Source: Sphingomonas sp. Leaf407
Lineage (GTDB): Bacteria > Pseudomonadota > Alphaproteobacteria > Sphingomonadales > Sphingomonadaceae
Direction: 5' to 3'
NCBI RefSeq assembly: GCF_001425385.1
Contig: NZ_LMQO01000006.1
Location: forward strand, 1 to 64,000
DNA: 64,000 nucleotides
The position numbers were made by a program, and so were the translations under genes. Positions 16,705 through 24,562 of the stretch are shown here, in pieces. The notes beneath the pieces were generated by a model. That model worked only from the letters and a program-made list of their open reading frames with translations. It was not told the origin of the DNA and made no database searches. Position 1 is the first letter of the stretch; each line of letters begins with the position of its first letter.

Positions 16705-18047
16705 AGTCGGTCGAACACCGAACCCATGCGCGGGCTGAACAGCCGCTCATAGGTCTTGAGCAATGTCCCGTCGGTCATGGCGGCGACATGGTCGCAGATC
16801 GCCCGATTGCCGCCACCGGCATCATAGGCGGCGAACACCTCGTCGGGCAGGAGATGCCGCGGATCGGACGCCATCGCCTCGAAGACGGCGACGACCATGC
16901 GCTGACCCTTGAACTCGAGATGCTGAACGCGCGCGCTCTCGATAACTTCAGTCACGACGAGTGCCTGCAGGGCATCAAGGAAGTCGCGAGCGTCGGCGTT
17001 GAGGCGGATTCGACTACCGAGCACTTGGTCGGCGAACCCGGCCTCGATCGTACGCTCGATGTTGCGCAGGAGATGGTTGACCAGCCGGCCAATGGTGCGC
17101 TTGCGCGCGCCGGCCTCGCCGAACAGGGTGGAGACCAGGGCATCGTACGGTCCGGCGTCGCTATCGGCGAGCGGGCGATCGCGGAGTTCGTGGAGCAGCA
17201 CGGCGCAGCGCTCGGGCGGAACTGCCGCGCAAAAACGCGCAAGATCGATGAAACCCAGCGCGATCGCGTCTTCAAGATCGTGGACGCCGTAGGCAATGTC
17301 GTCTGCAACATCCATGATGCTGCAGTCGAGCGTCTTGTGCAGCGCCTTGGCATGGCGGCCGGGCTTTGACGCGGATTGGGTGAACTGCTTGCGATCGGCG
17401 TCGCTGAAGGGTGCGAGCAGCCAGTCGACGATCGATCGCTCCTCGTCGCCATAGGCCTTGGCCGGTTTGCAGGTCGCGCGGTCGAGCACGGTGATCGTTG
17501 TCGCGCGCGGATCGAGCGAGGGCACGATCGCCGGATTAGTGACCTGGCTGCGGGCGACAGGATATTTGAGCAGGCCAAGCAAGGATCGCCGCGTCAGATC
17601 GGCGCCGTGCGCGGGCGAATAGCCTTCGAGCTTGCTGACGATCCGCAACGTCTGGGCATTGCCTTCGAACCCGCCATCGGCGCGCATGCAATAGTTGAGC
17701 GCGAGTTCGCCGCCATGGCCGAACGGCGGATGGCCAAGGTCATGCGCGAGGCCGATCGCGGAGATGAGCGATGGGTTCGGCAATTCGGGTTCGTCGTCGC
17801 GCCGGCGTGCGCGAAGCTGCTGCAGCACACCTTGGGCGACCTGCGCGACTTCGAGGGAATGGGTCAGTCGCGTGCGGTAGAAATCATCATCGCCGAGCGC
17901 GAGAATCTGCGTCTTGCCCTGAAGCCGACGAAAGGCGCTCGAGTGAACAATGCGCGCATAGTCGACTTCGTCGGGTGACCGAACATCGTCTACATGCGCC
18001 GTGCGACCGCTGCGTCGTTCCGACCAGAGAATTAGGGTTTCGGTCAC
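16701..18047 (-). CDS. HD-domain deoxynucleoside triphosphate triphosphohydrolase (dGTPase family)
   Basis: About 448 residues. RLTHSLEVAQVAQGV (about residue 62) and AIGLAHDLGHPPFGHGGE (about 104) give the H...HD metal-binding set of the dGTPase/SAMHD1 group, and IMDVADDIAYGVHDLED gives the last Asp. These enzymes split dNTPs into deoxynucleoside and triphosphate. Bacterial dGTPases are known to act in anti-phage defence by draining dNTPs. A GTG at 18047, one base after the stop of the membrane-protein gene, is the likely start; a TTG at 18077 is possible. It is the last gene of the operon that begins with the PurZ-like gene. Its place there suggests defence or nucleotide sanitation rather than housekeeping. 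Confidence 0.85.
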   Translation of the reverse strand: MTETLILWSERRSGRTAHVDDVRSPDEVDYARIVHSSAFRRLQGKTQILALGDDDFYRTRLTHSLEVAQVAQGVLQQLRARRRDDEPELPNPSLISAIGLAHDLGHPPFGHGGELALNYCMRADGGFEGNAQTLRIVSKLEGYSPAHGADLTRRSLLGLLKYPVARSQVTNPAIVPSLDPRATTITVLDRATCKPAKAYGDEERSIVDWLLAPFSDADRKQFTQSASKPGRHAKALHKTLDCSIMDVADDIAYGVHDLEDAIALGFIDLARFCAAVPPERCAVLLHELRDRPLADSDAGPYDALVSTLFGEAGARKRTIGRLVNHLLRNIERTIEAGFADQVLGSRIRLNADARDFLDALQALVVTEVIESARVQHLEFKGQRMVVAVFEAMASDPRHLLPDEVFAAYDAGGGNRAICDHVAAMTDGTLLKTYERLFSPRMGSVFDRL

Positions 18048-18048
18048 G

Positions 18049-19554
18049 TCAGTCAGTCCACCAACCGGGCGCGCCAACGAGGATCCACAGGCAACCGAGC
18101 ACCGGGGCTAGGCTTAAGAGTGCCGCGACCGCGTGAACGGCAAGATCGATGTACAACTGGCGGCGCGGCGATTTACCCCAGCTGACCGAAGCGGCTCGTG
18201 CGAACTGGGAGATCACGCGCTGGCCGGCGCCGAACAGGCCTGCGCGACCATCGACGAGCGAGATGCTGACCAGAAAGTATAGCACGAGCGCACCGATGCC
18301 GCCGGCAAGGAACGGGTTCCACGCCAGCAACGCGATGAAGTTGCCGCCGCTCGAGAACCCTATCCCACCATCCGGCATGCCCTGCGGCGTTCTAGCCAAC
18401 GAACCATTGTTGGCGCTGACCAATGAGCCGACGACCGAAATTGCCGACAGAAACGCCGCGACCCCAGCAATGCAGAGTTGGATGGCCTGGGTTTTCTGCG
18501 CCGCGGTGACGTCGATGCTTGCCTTGATCGAGTCTTTGAGATGACCAAAGTCATAGGTGTAGCCGCTGGCGACGTTCGTGAACGGCTTATCCGGATCGTC
18601 GGTGCGCACATGTCCCATCAGCGAATGCTGGAACGCCTCGGCATAGGCGATGACGCCTTGCGAGCGGCGCAGGCTGATCAGGCTGCCGTCGCGGTTCAAC
18701 CGCTCGACCTCGCGCGACAGGCTCCACAATGTCTCGCGCCGCCATGCGATCTCGCCTGAATGATCATCGACATCGCCTACCTGCCCCACAGCCTGCGCAT
18801 CGGCGGCTGCGCACGCGCTGGTGGTCGCGGTAACGGCAGGCGAACGGTCGACCCGAATGAGGGGCGTGATCTGATCGGACGACGGCTCGTGGTGCGTATG
18901 ATCGTGGACGATGTCCTTGATGAAGAAATAGGCCTGCTCGGCGATCTGATCGAGCTTCTGCTGATCAACCGCTGGTGCTGCCTCGGCGGCGAACCACAAG
19001 CGCACCTCGCCCGTGCGCATAAGGGCGAATTGCACCTCGATGCGGCCACTGGTGGCCGTGGCGAGATTGACGACGTTGGTTCTGACCGTCTCGAGCTCGT
19101 CGTCCGTTGGTCGGCGGGGCGCGCCCCACAGCTTGCGCATGATTGCCTTGCCCGCCTTTTTCTGGTCCGCCTCAGCGTATTTGTTGCGCTGGGCGTAGGG
19201 CAGGATGTGGACCTTTCCATTCAACATGCCCTGCCGATCAGGCACACCATTGACCTTTTCATCCTCGCCGATCACGGGAATGCTGGTCGAGCAGGTCGTC
19301 GCTTCCATCAGCCAATAATGGACAAGGTCGCGCCGCAACCACGCGACCACCGGCGTCCACCACGGATAGTCGTTCGACACCCGCCGCTCGATTGCAAGTA
19401 CGAGGCGCGAGGCTCCGCCGCTATAGGCGCGCGTATAGGCTTCGGCACGGCGCGACGCGCCGATCATGCTGAACGATAGATGGCTGCGGACGTTAGGCAC
19501 CCAGCCGGCATAATTAAGTTTTGCGCCAGCCCAGGGCGCCTGTGTTTTCGACAT
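18049..19554 (-). CDS. Membrane protein of unknown family, possible effector
   Basis: The protein has 501 residues and is not recognised. The first 350 residues are mainly soluble, with a Trp-rich patch (NDYPWWTPVVAWLRRDLVHYW) and a His cluster (HDHTHH). Three hydrophobic segments follow at about 357-379, 405-434 and 470-493. TAGG precedes the ATG. It lies 22 bp after the small membrane-protein gene and 1 bp before the dGTPase start, so it is part of the same transcript. A large cytosolic part with C-terminal membrane helices suits an effector or a sensor tethered to the inner membrane. That role is inferred; the sequence shows no known toxin motif. Confidence 0.6.
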   Translation of the reverse strand: MSKTQAPWAGAKLNYAGWVPNVRSHLSFSMIGASRRAEAYTRAYSGGASRLVLAIERRVSNDYPWWTPVVAWLRRDLVHYWLMEATTCSTSIPVIGEDEKVNGVPDRQGMLNGKVHILPYAQRNKYAEADQKKAGKAIMRKLWGAPRRPTDDELETVRTNVVNLATATSGRIEVQFALMRTGEVRLWFAAEAAPAVDQQKLDQIAEQAYFFIKDIVHDHTHHEPSSDQITPLIRVDRSPAVTATTSACAAADAQAVGQVGDVDDHSGEIAWRRETLWSLSREVERLNRDGSLISLRRSQGVIAYAEAFQHSLMGHVRTDDPDKPFTNVASGYTYDFGHLKDSIKASIDVTAAQKTQAIQLCIAGVAAFLSAISVVGSLVSANNGSLARTPQGMPDGGIGFSSGGNFIALLAWNPFLAGGIGALVLYFLVSISLVDGRAGLFGAGQRVISQFARAASVSWGKSPRRQLYIDLAVHAVAALLSLAPVLGCLWILVGAPGWWTD

Positions 19555-19576
19555 GGAACGACCTACCGGCTGCGGT

Positions 19577-19858
19577 TCAGAAGACGTCCTTGGCGACCGT
19601 CCTCGTCTCGTTGACCAGAAGCCCCTTGTCCGTCACGCGCAGGCTGATCCCGGCGCGCGTCGAAATGAGCGAACCGCTGTCCTGCTTCGCGACCGAAGCG
19701 CCGAAGAATTGCGGAAGTCCAATGCCCGCGCGAGCAAATTCGCGGGCCTCGGCCGTCCCGCCACGCCAGACATGCGCGAGCGCTGCCACCAATGCCATGA
19801 ACAGCGAGAGGAAGATCGGGAGCGCGACACACGCTGCGATGATCAGGAACAGCTTCAT
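19577..19858 (-). CDS. Small membrane-anchored protein, unknown
   Basis: The protein has 93 residues. An N-terminal hydrophobic segment (LFLIIAACVALPIFLSLFMA) is followed by a short soluble tail. The segment may be a membrane anchor or an uncleaved signal. GGGAGA lies 5 bp before the ATG, a strong ribosome site. It sits 22 bp upstream of the 501-residue membrane-protein gene and may be a partner subunit of it. A 178-bp gap on its upstream side leaves room for a second promoter inside the cluster. No homologous family is recognised. Confidence 0.6.
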   Translation of the reverse strand: MKLFLIIAACVALPIFLSLFMALVAALAHVWRGGTAEAREFARAGIGLPQFFGASVAKQDSGSLISTRAGISLRVTDKGLLVNETRTVAKDVF

Positions 19859-20036
19859 CCGTTCTCCCTTCGTACCGGTTTAACGATAGTTTGGCAAGAG
19901 ATCGACGATCGTGCGGCCAGGGGTCACTCAACGTGGCGGCCGACAACTTGTTCACCGGAGCCCGGACATCCGCATATGCGAGGGCCGCGATGGGCGCGAG
20001 TCCGGGGCGCCTCGGCGATGTCTGTGCGCGCATCGA

Positions 20037-20696
20037 TCAGACCTCCAGGCTAGTCCAGACGCCGCTTTCGACGCGCTCGACCTTGAGCACCATGTCGGCG
20101 ATATCGGGCACACCGCCTTCGACTGTCAGTTCGACGATCCTGGGCTTGGTCGTGGTGCCGACCCGGCCCGCACCGCTCGGAAATCCGGCGATCGGGTGGA
20201 ACGTCGCGGTGCCGCGCGGCTGCGGTACGTAAAGCGTCTGGCCCGAGTTGATGGCACTCAACAGGATCGCGTTACGGTGGCGTTCGATGAGCGACTTGGT
20301 GTCGACGGTGAGCACAACCTGCGGATCCTTGGCATAGGCCTTGGCTTTCAGCAGCCGTTCGAGCCGTTCGCGCTCGACCCACAGAAAGCTCTTTCGGTTG
20401 AGGGTTTCGTACCAGTCCCGCGGGGTCAGGCCGTTCTGCAGGCATTTGAGCAGCGACGCTTCGAACATCGGCTTGTTGTCGCGCACCACCGCGTCGGGCA
20501 AACCGTCCGCCTTCAGGGTAACGCACTGCGGCCGCCGGGCGGATTCGATTGGCGCGCGCGCGCCGCCGGTCACGCCGTAGAGGTCGAGCAGCGCGGTGAC
20601 GCTCAGCAATCCGTGATCGCGGATCGACGGCCAGCTGCCGTCGGCGGCCATATGCCAGACCTTGGGATGTCGCTCGATCAGCTCGTCTTCAGTCAC
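20037..20696 (-). CDS. DUF7002-like protein
   Basis: About 219 residues. The start (EDELIERHPKVWHMAADGSW, then PSIRDHGLLSV) and blocks such as WYETLNRKSFLWVERERLER resemble DUF7002, a family of unknown role whose opening lines recall ADP-ribosyltransferase-like folds (R/H, 'W.....Y...F.W'). The GTG start shares its first base with the last base of the TAG stop of the PurZ-like gene, so the two are translationally coupled. A longer upstream reading in this frame only shadows that gene and is not used. A role in nucleotide recognition or transfer is possible but unproven. Confidence 0.55.
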   Translation of the reverse strand: MTEDELIERHPKVWHMAADGSWPSIRDHGLLSVTALLDLYGVTGGARAPIESARRPQCVTLKADGLPDAVVRDNKPMFEASLLKCLQNGLTPRDWYETLNRKSFLWVERERLERLLKAKAYAKDPQVVLTVDTKSLIERHRNAILLSAINSGQTLYVPQPRGTATFHPIAGFPSGAGRVGTTTKPRIVELTVEGGVPDIADMVLKVERVESGVWTSLEV

Positions 20697-22285
20697 TAGG
20701 GTCTCCGGTCGATCATGCCGCCGCGACGCGGGTCGGTCGAAATCAGCGTTACCGGCACACCCGTAACCTCCTCGATTTGCAACACCAGCGCCTTGGTATG
20801 GTCGGTGAGCGACGCGAAATGGGGGACGTCGACATTCTGGGCGGACAGATAGTCGGCGAAGGTCAGGGCGATCTCGTCGGCGCCGTTGAGTGCCGCCGCG
20901 CGACGAATCTGCCCGAGATCGAATTCGGCGATGCGTCGCGGCTTGCCCGAGACGGTGCCGACCTCGGTTTTCATGATCCCCTCGACGGCGAGGCCCGAGC
21001 GATCGGCGATCGTCTTGGCATCGATCTCGATCCCCATATAGCCCGAGTCGCCGCCGACCCGGATCGGATAAGTGCGCGCGACGATGATGACCTTGCGGAC
21101 GCGATTGGGCGGGATCCCGGCATCGGACAGGCACCCGCTGGCGGTGGTTTCGCGCGAAGTGACGTGCGGCCACATGCCGTGGTGCAGGCTGAGGTCGGTC
21201 CCCTGGGTGCCCTCCAGCATGATGCGTTCACCGGCTGCGTAGGCGCGCTCGAGTTCGATCAGCACCGGCCGCACGAACGGCTCGAGTTCGATGATGTCGC
21301 GCGCCAGTCGAACGGGCGCGCCGAACGTCTGCTTGCCCCGGCCGAGGATCTTGCGCGCGGTCGCCACCCCGACCCCCTTCTTGGTCGAGCCGATCACCTC
21401 GAGCGCGCCGGTTTCCCACTCGACGTCGCTGTCTTCGATGATGATCGCCTGCGGGTCGATCGACAGCCGCTCGGGCGTGATCTTGAGTTCCGCGATTTCC
21501 CGCAGGATGACGGTCAGCGACAGGGTCGCGCCAGCGCCGATCAGCAGCCGGGCATCGGGGTTGTGCAACGCGCCCGAAGGCAAGTGGATGAAGTCGTAGT
21601 CGGGATCCTTGACCCGGTGACCGGCATTGGGACCGCCGACGCGCAGCAGCACCTGATAGTCGCTGGCGAGGTAGGAGCAGACATTGCCTTTGCCCTCGCT
21701 CCCGAACTGACCGCCGACGATGACATCGACCAGCGGGATCACCTCGCGCCGCATCAGCCCGAGCCCCGCCAGGGCGACAGCAGCAATCGCGCAGGAATCG
21801 AGGCGCGTGGCGTCGAACGTCACGTCGGCGATCTGCGCCATGCGGTCGACGTCGGCTTCGGTCAGATTGACGCGCACCGCGTCGTAGCTGTCGGGCTCGA
21901 TCACATCATGGTCGCGCCGACGGTGGCGGCGCTCGCGCTCCGCCGGTTCGGCAATGACATGGACGTGGCGCACGATGTCGGGAAACAGTTCGCGCAGATA
22001 GGCCACCTGCTCCGGACGGCGAACCGCATCGACGATCACGATCGCATCGGGAGCAAGGTCGGCAACAGCGGCCTGGGTCGCATCCCCGACCCAATTCAGG
22101 TTGGTATCGACATCGAGCTTGTCGCCGGCGGCCTGGAGGTCTTCCCGGCTTTTGCCGCAGCCGGTCAGCTCGAGGATCATCGAGCGCGTCGACAATCGCG
22201 TTCCGTCGAATTGCGACAGGATCGCCGTAGCGACAGTTGATTTGCCGCTCGCAACCGCACCCGACAGGGCGACTATTTGTCGCAT
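20696..22285 (-). CDS. NMP-kinase-like / adenylosuccinate synthetase fusion with a PurZ-type active-site change
   Basis: The protein has 529 residues in two parts. Residues 1-185 are a P-loop kinase domain: Walker A GAVASGKST (9-17), then IVIVDAVRRPEQVAYLRELF and an arginine-rich lid, as in nucleoside- or deoxynucleoside-monophosphate kinases. Residues about 187-529 are an adenylosuccinate synthetase fold: GGQFGSEGKG (about 190-199), GGPNAGH (about 215), STKKGVG (about 300), EGTQGTDLSLHHG, then VTSRETTASG and RTYPIRVGG. Canonical PurA has GDEGKG, with Asp as catalytic base; here it is Ser, as described for phage PurZ, which uses dGMP. The gene heads the operon, with GAGGAGGGGG before its ATG. 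It is unlikely to be the housekeeping PurA. Confidence 0.8.
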   Translation of the reverse strand: MRQIVALSGAVASGKSTVATAILSQFDGTRLSTRSMILELTGCGKSREDLQAAGDKLDVDTNLNWVGDATQAAVADLAPDAIVIVDAVRRPEQVAYLRELFPDIVRHVHVIAEPAERERRHRRRDHDVIEPDSYDAVRVNLTEADVDRMAQIADVTFDATRLDSCAIAAVALAGLGLMRREVIPLVDVIVGGQFGSEGKGNVCSYLASDYQVLLRVGGPNAGHRVKDPDYDFIHLPSGALHNPDARLLIGAGATLSLTVILREIAELKITPERLSIDPQAIIIEDSDVEWETGALEVIGSTKKGVGVATARKILGRGKQTFGAPVRLARDIIELEPFVRPVLIELERAYAAGERIMLEGTQGTDLSLHHGMWPHVTSRETTASGCLSDAGIPPNRVRKVIIVARTYPIRVGGDSGYMGIEIDAKTIADRSGLAVEGIMKTEVGTVSGKPRRIAEFDLGQIRRAAALNGADEIALTFADYLSAQNVDVPHFASLTDHTKALVLQIEEVTGVPVTLISTDPRRGGMIDRRP

Positions 22286-22904
22286 TCCCCCTCCTCGCGC
22301 TCAGATGTCCCCCGACATCGTGAAGCGAACATAATGATCCTGCGGCGAGATGCTATGATTATGACGTTCAACGCGCAGAAATCGTTCCGGATTTGGTGGC
22401 AATTCTCACCCATGCGCTTGCCAACCGCGACTGGCGGCCTCTCACCCGTATGAAGTTCAACAGATACAGTCGGCGCGACGTGGCGGCCTGTTCAAAGCAA
22501 AGGCCCGGCGATGGGCCTATCACCGATAATCTGCGCTGGAAGAAAGCATCGCCCCTTCGGGTAGGAAACCCGGAAGCCAAGCTGCGCATTACACATGAGC
22601 GACCGTGTCTGTTCCCACAGAGCCGCAAAAAGCAGATTGAATTTGTCTCATGCGTTTTCATGTGACCTACCATGTATCCAGCTAAGCACTTGAAAACATG
22701 GTGGGCGCGACAGGGATTGAACCTGTGACCCCACCCGTGTGAAGTGCAGGATTGATAGCCAGCTACGAATGACCACTTTCGGCTGTGGATCGTGAGTTCA
22801 CGAACGACCGACTTTGGGGCGCGTAGCTGCCGGCCTTCGGTATCTGAATGAAGGGCAGCTTACGCCATTCCAGCGCCTAAAAGCGGTCGGTCCGGTCTCC
22901 ACCA
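22286..22904. other. Intergenic boundary region between the defence cluster and the mobilizable island
   Basis: No gene was found. The left end holds the ribosome site and presumably the promoter of the PurZ-like operon. A short hairpin-like pair (AGGCCC...GGGCCT) lies near 22501-22517. A tRNA-Val 3' piece lies at 22699-22743. The block at about 22760-22895 (CTACGAATGACCACTTTCGG to TAAAAGCGGTCGG) resembles decayed intergenic repeats of sphingomonads. Confidence 0.5.
22699..22743 (-). pseudogene. 3' fragment of a tRNA-Val(CAC) gene, possible attachment-site remnant
   Basis: Read on the minus strand, this holds an anticodon loop TTCACAC (anticodon CAC), the right half of the anticodon stem (GGGTG), a complete T-arm (CAGGTTCAATCCCTG) and the 3' acceptor strand CGCGCCC plus ACCA. 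The left stem partner (CACCC) and all of the 5' half are missing, so it cannot fold as a tRNA. Such 3' halves are typical of att sites left by integrases that target tRNA genes. No intact tRNA-Val lies elsewhere in the window. Confidence 0.7.
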
Positions 22905-24353
22905 TCAGTTGCCAGCGGCGAATCGATGCTCAGGAACAACGTCGAGTAAATAGAAGGAGCGACGACGATCGCTAGTGTTCCCATGGTGATCGGCGGGGCG
23001 GCGTGCGCCCATTTCGTACAGGAAATCTGCTGTCTCTTTCTTGTGTTTCCAATTTGCGACCGCTTCGCTCGTTGCCTGTGCCGATATGAATCCGTCGTGG
23101 TAGAAGGCGGCTAACTCATCTAGCCGCTCGGTTGCACCGCGCGGAAGTGTCATGTCGCAGTAGCTTGAGAGGCTGCCCCTGAGCAGCGTGGGGCGCTTGC
23201 TTTGCCGGTTGGCGATCAGATCATCAACGATAACCGGGATCTCATGCTCGGCCTGAATGAGGCGTCGAACGGCAGTCGCGATAACGGAAACGGGCGATGT
23301 GAGATGGTGCCATTTGGCGGGGAAGGTCTTCGGCCCCTTATACTTTACCAGACCATCGGGATACTCTGTCCTGGCCAGATCGGGATGGCGCATCTGGGCG
23401 GCGACAGCCCGCATCAACACCGTCACCTGCTTCAGGTCGGGTCCCGCCGGTGATTTCACGTTTGAGCGAAGGCGCCGAAGAATTCGGCCGAACCAGACGT
23501 GCTTCGGCCTGGCAAGCAGGGTTTCCGCCGCTGGTGCCGCAAGCTCGACATCCTTATAGCGCCAATCCTGACAGCCGAAGAACGCATCGAGCGTTTCTGC
23601 AATGGCGGCGTATCGCTCGGCCTGGCTGTTCGTGGCGCGCTGTGGTGATCGTTCCGCAGATACGTCGCGGAGCACGCCCAGTTTGCCGAGATCGACCGGA
23701 TTTGCAATGCGGGCGACGACGAGTTGTACGTCGTGGCTGCACCAGATCAGCGCCTGGCGAATAAGGGCCCCACGCACCTTAGTAATATCGGCGGAGACAT
23801 CGGCCGACTGAATGTAGCGGATGACGGGAGCAAAGCGGCCAGTAATCAACCCGGCATATAGCGTCATGTTTACATCGCGGATGCGCCACAGATCACTGAC
23901 GTGATGATCGAGCGCGTGACGCGCACGATGCTTTCCAGCCCAGCCCTTGACGATCATGTCATAGTTCACCTCCTCGCCGTTGAGGATCATCAACCGCATC
24001 AGCAAGCGCTTCAGCTCTTCCCGAGTGCGCGGGACAAGGCTTGTTGGCAGCAGTTCCTCCTTGGCGTCGAGCAGCCCCGGCGGGAGCTTTCGGATGTCGG
24101 AGAGGCCGGGATCGAAGAGGCGGGTGCCGTACTCCGCTTCCTCGATGCCGCCGTTGTAGATGAGGTGGTGCAACTCGGTTACCAGTCCCTTCAGCTGGTA
24201 CGCATTAAGCTCCAGCTCTTGAAGGATCGCTCGCGGATCGGCGGAATTCGAGATCAGGTGAGACGAGCGTTGCGCGTTCTCCGGCGGCGTCTGGCGCTTC
24301 ATGGCGGTGAGCTGGCGCCGCTGCTCCGGTCGACTTATGCGTGCGCTCGTCAT
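22905..24353 (-). CDS. Unknown island protein, third gene of a three-gene block
   Basis: About 482 residues, not recognised. It is largely helical, with no signal peptide or membrane segment. Visible landmarks are LMILNGEEVNYDMIVKGW, HALDHHVSDLWRIRDVNM and MRHPDLARTEYPDGLVKY. The ATG at 24353 overlaps the stop of the 70-residue gene upstream (ATGA). A longer reading to 24527 is only an overlap with that gene. The block is divergent from the MobA/MobL relaxase, so a role in mobilization, replication or integration of the island is a reasonable guess, without motif support. Confidence 0.6.
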   Translation of the reverse strand: MTSARISRPEQRRQLTAMKRQTPPENAQRSSHLISNSADPRAILQELELNAYQLKGLVTELHHLIYNGGIEEAEYGTRLFDPGLSDIRKLPPGLLDAKEELLPTSLVPRTREELKRLLMRLMILNGEEVNYDMIVKGWAGKHRARHALDHHVSDLWRIRDVNMTLYAGLITGRFAPVIRYIQSADVSADITKVRGALIRQALIWCSHDVQLVVARIANPVDLGKLGVLRDVSAERSPQRATNSQAERYAAIAETLDAFFGCQDWRYKDVELAAPAAETLLARPKHVWFGRILRRLRSNVKSPAGPDLKQVTVLMRAVAAQMRHPDLARTEYPDGLVKYKGPKTFPAKWHHLTSPVSVIATAVRRLIQAEHEIPVIVDDLIANRQSKRPTLLRGSLSSYCDMTLPRGATERLDELAAFYHDGFISAQATSEAVANWKHKKETADFLYEMGARRPADHHGNTSDRRRSFYLLDVVPEHRFAAGN

Positions 24354-24562
24354 AACTCCTCCAGCGCCCGACTGATTCGATCCTGCAACGCTGCCCCTTC
24401 GATTATCAACGCCGCGTGCATTTTTTTCAAACGCGCGTAGCGATCCAGCCCCAACCCGCTCTTCGCCAAGATTTCCTCGCACTCGCCCAGCGCCTTTTCG
24501 AAGGCGGCGCGGTTCCGCTCGAAGCACCCGATCGCTGCCTCCAGATCCTGATCGTCAGTCAT
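24350..24562 (-). CDS. Small helical protein, second gene of the block
   Basis: The protein has 70 residues: FERNRAAFEKALGECEEILA, then LDRYARLKKMHAALIIEGAA. It is a strongly predicted helical hairpin or coiled coil. The ATG at 24562 overlaps the upstream stop by 8 bp, and its own TGA overlaps the next ATG by 4 bp, so the three genes are one translational unit. No family is recognised; its size and composition suit an adaptor between its two neighbours. Confidence 0.6.
   Translation of the reverse strand: MTDDQDLEAAIGCFERNRAAFEKALGECEEILAKSGLGLDRYARLKKMHAALIIEGAALQDRISRALEEL

Noticed and set aside
16701..18077. Clover-type defence (dGTPase plus nucleotidyltransferase)
   Set aside because: No nucleotidyltransferase partner gene was recognised beside the dGTPase; its neighbours are membrane proteins and the PurZ-like fusion.
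20697..21173. Upstream extension of the DUF7002-like gene
   Set aside because: It lies wholly inside the PurZ-like gene in another frame and looks like a shadow. The GTG at 20696 with a shared stop base is a better start.
20777..22240. 487-residue open frame opposite the PurZ-like gene
   Set aside because: No recognisable motifs, while the minus strand shows all adenylosuccinate synthetase motifs.
20696..22285. Housekeeping purA
   Set aside because: Fused kinase domain, GSEGKG in place of GDEGKG, and placement in a defence-type operon argue against it, though only the full genome can exclude it.
22699..22743. Intact tRNA-Val gene
   Set aside because: The D-arm, the 5' acceptor strand and the left anticodon stem are absent.
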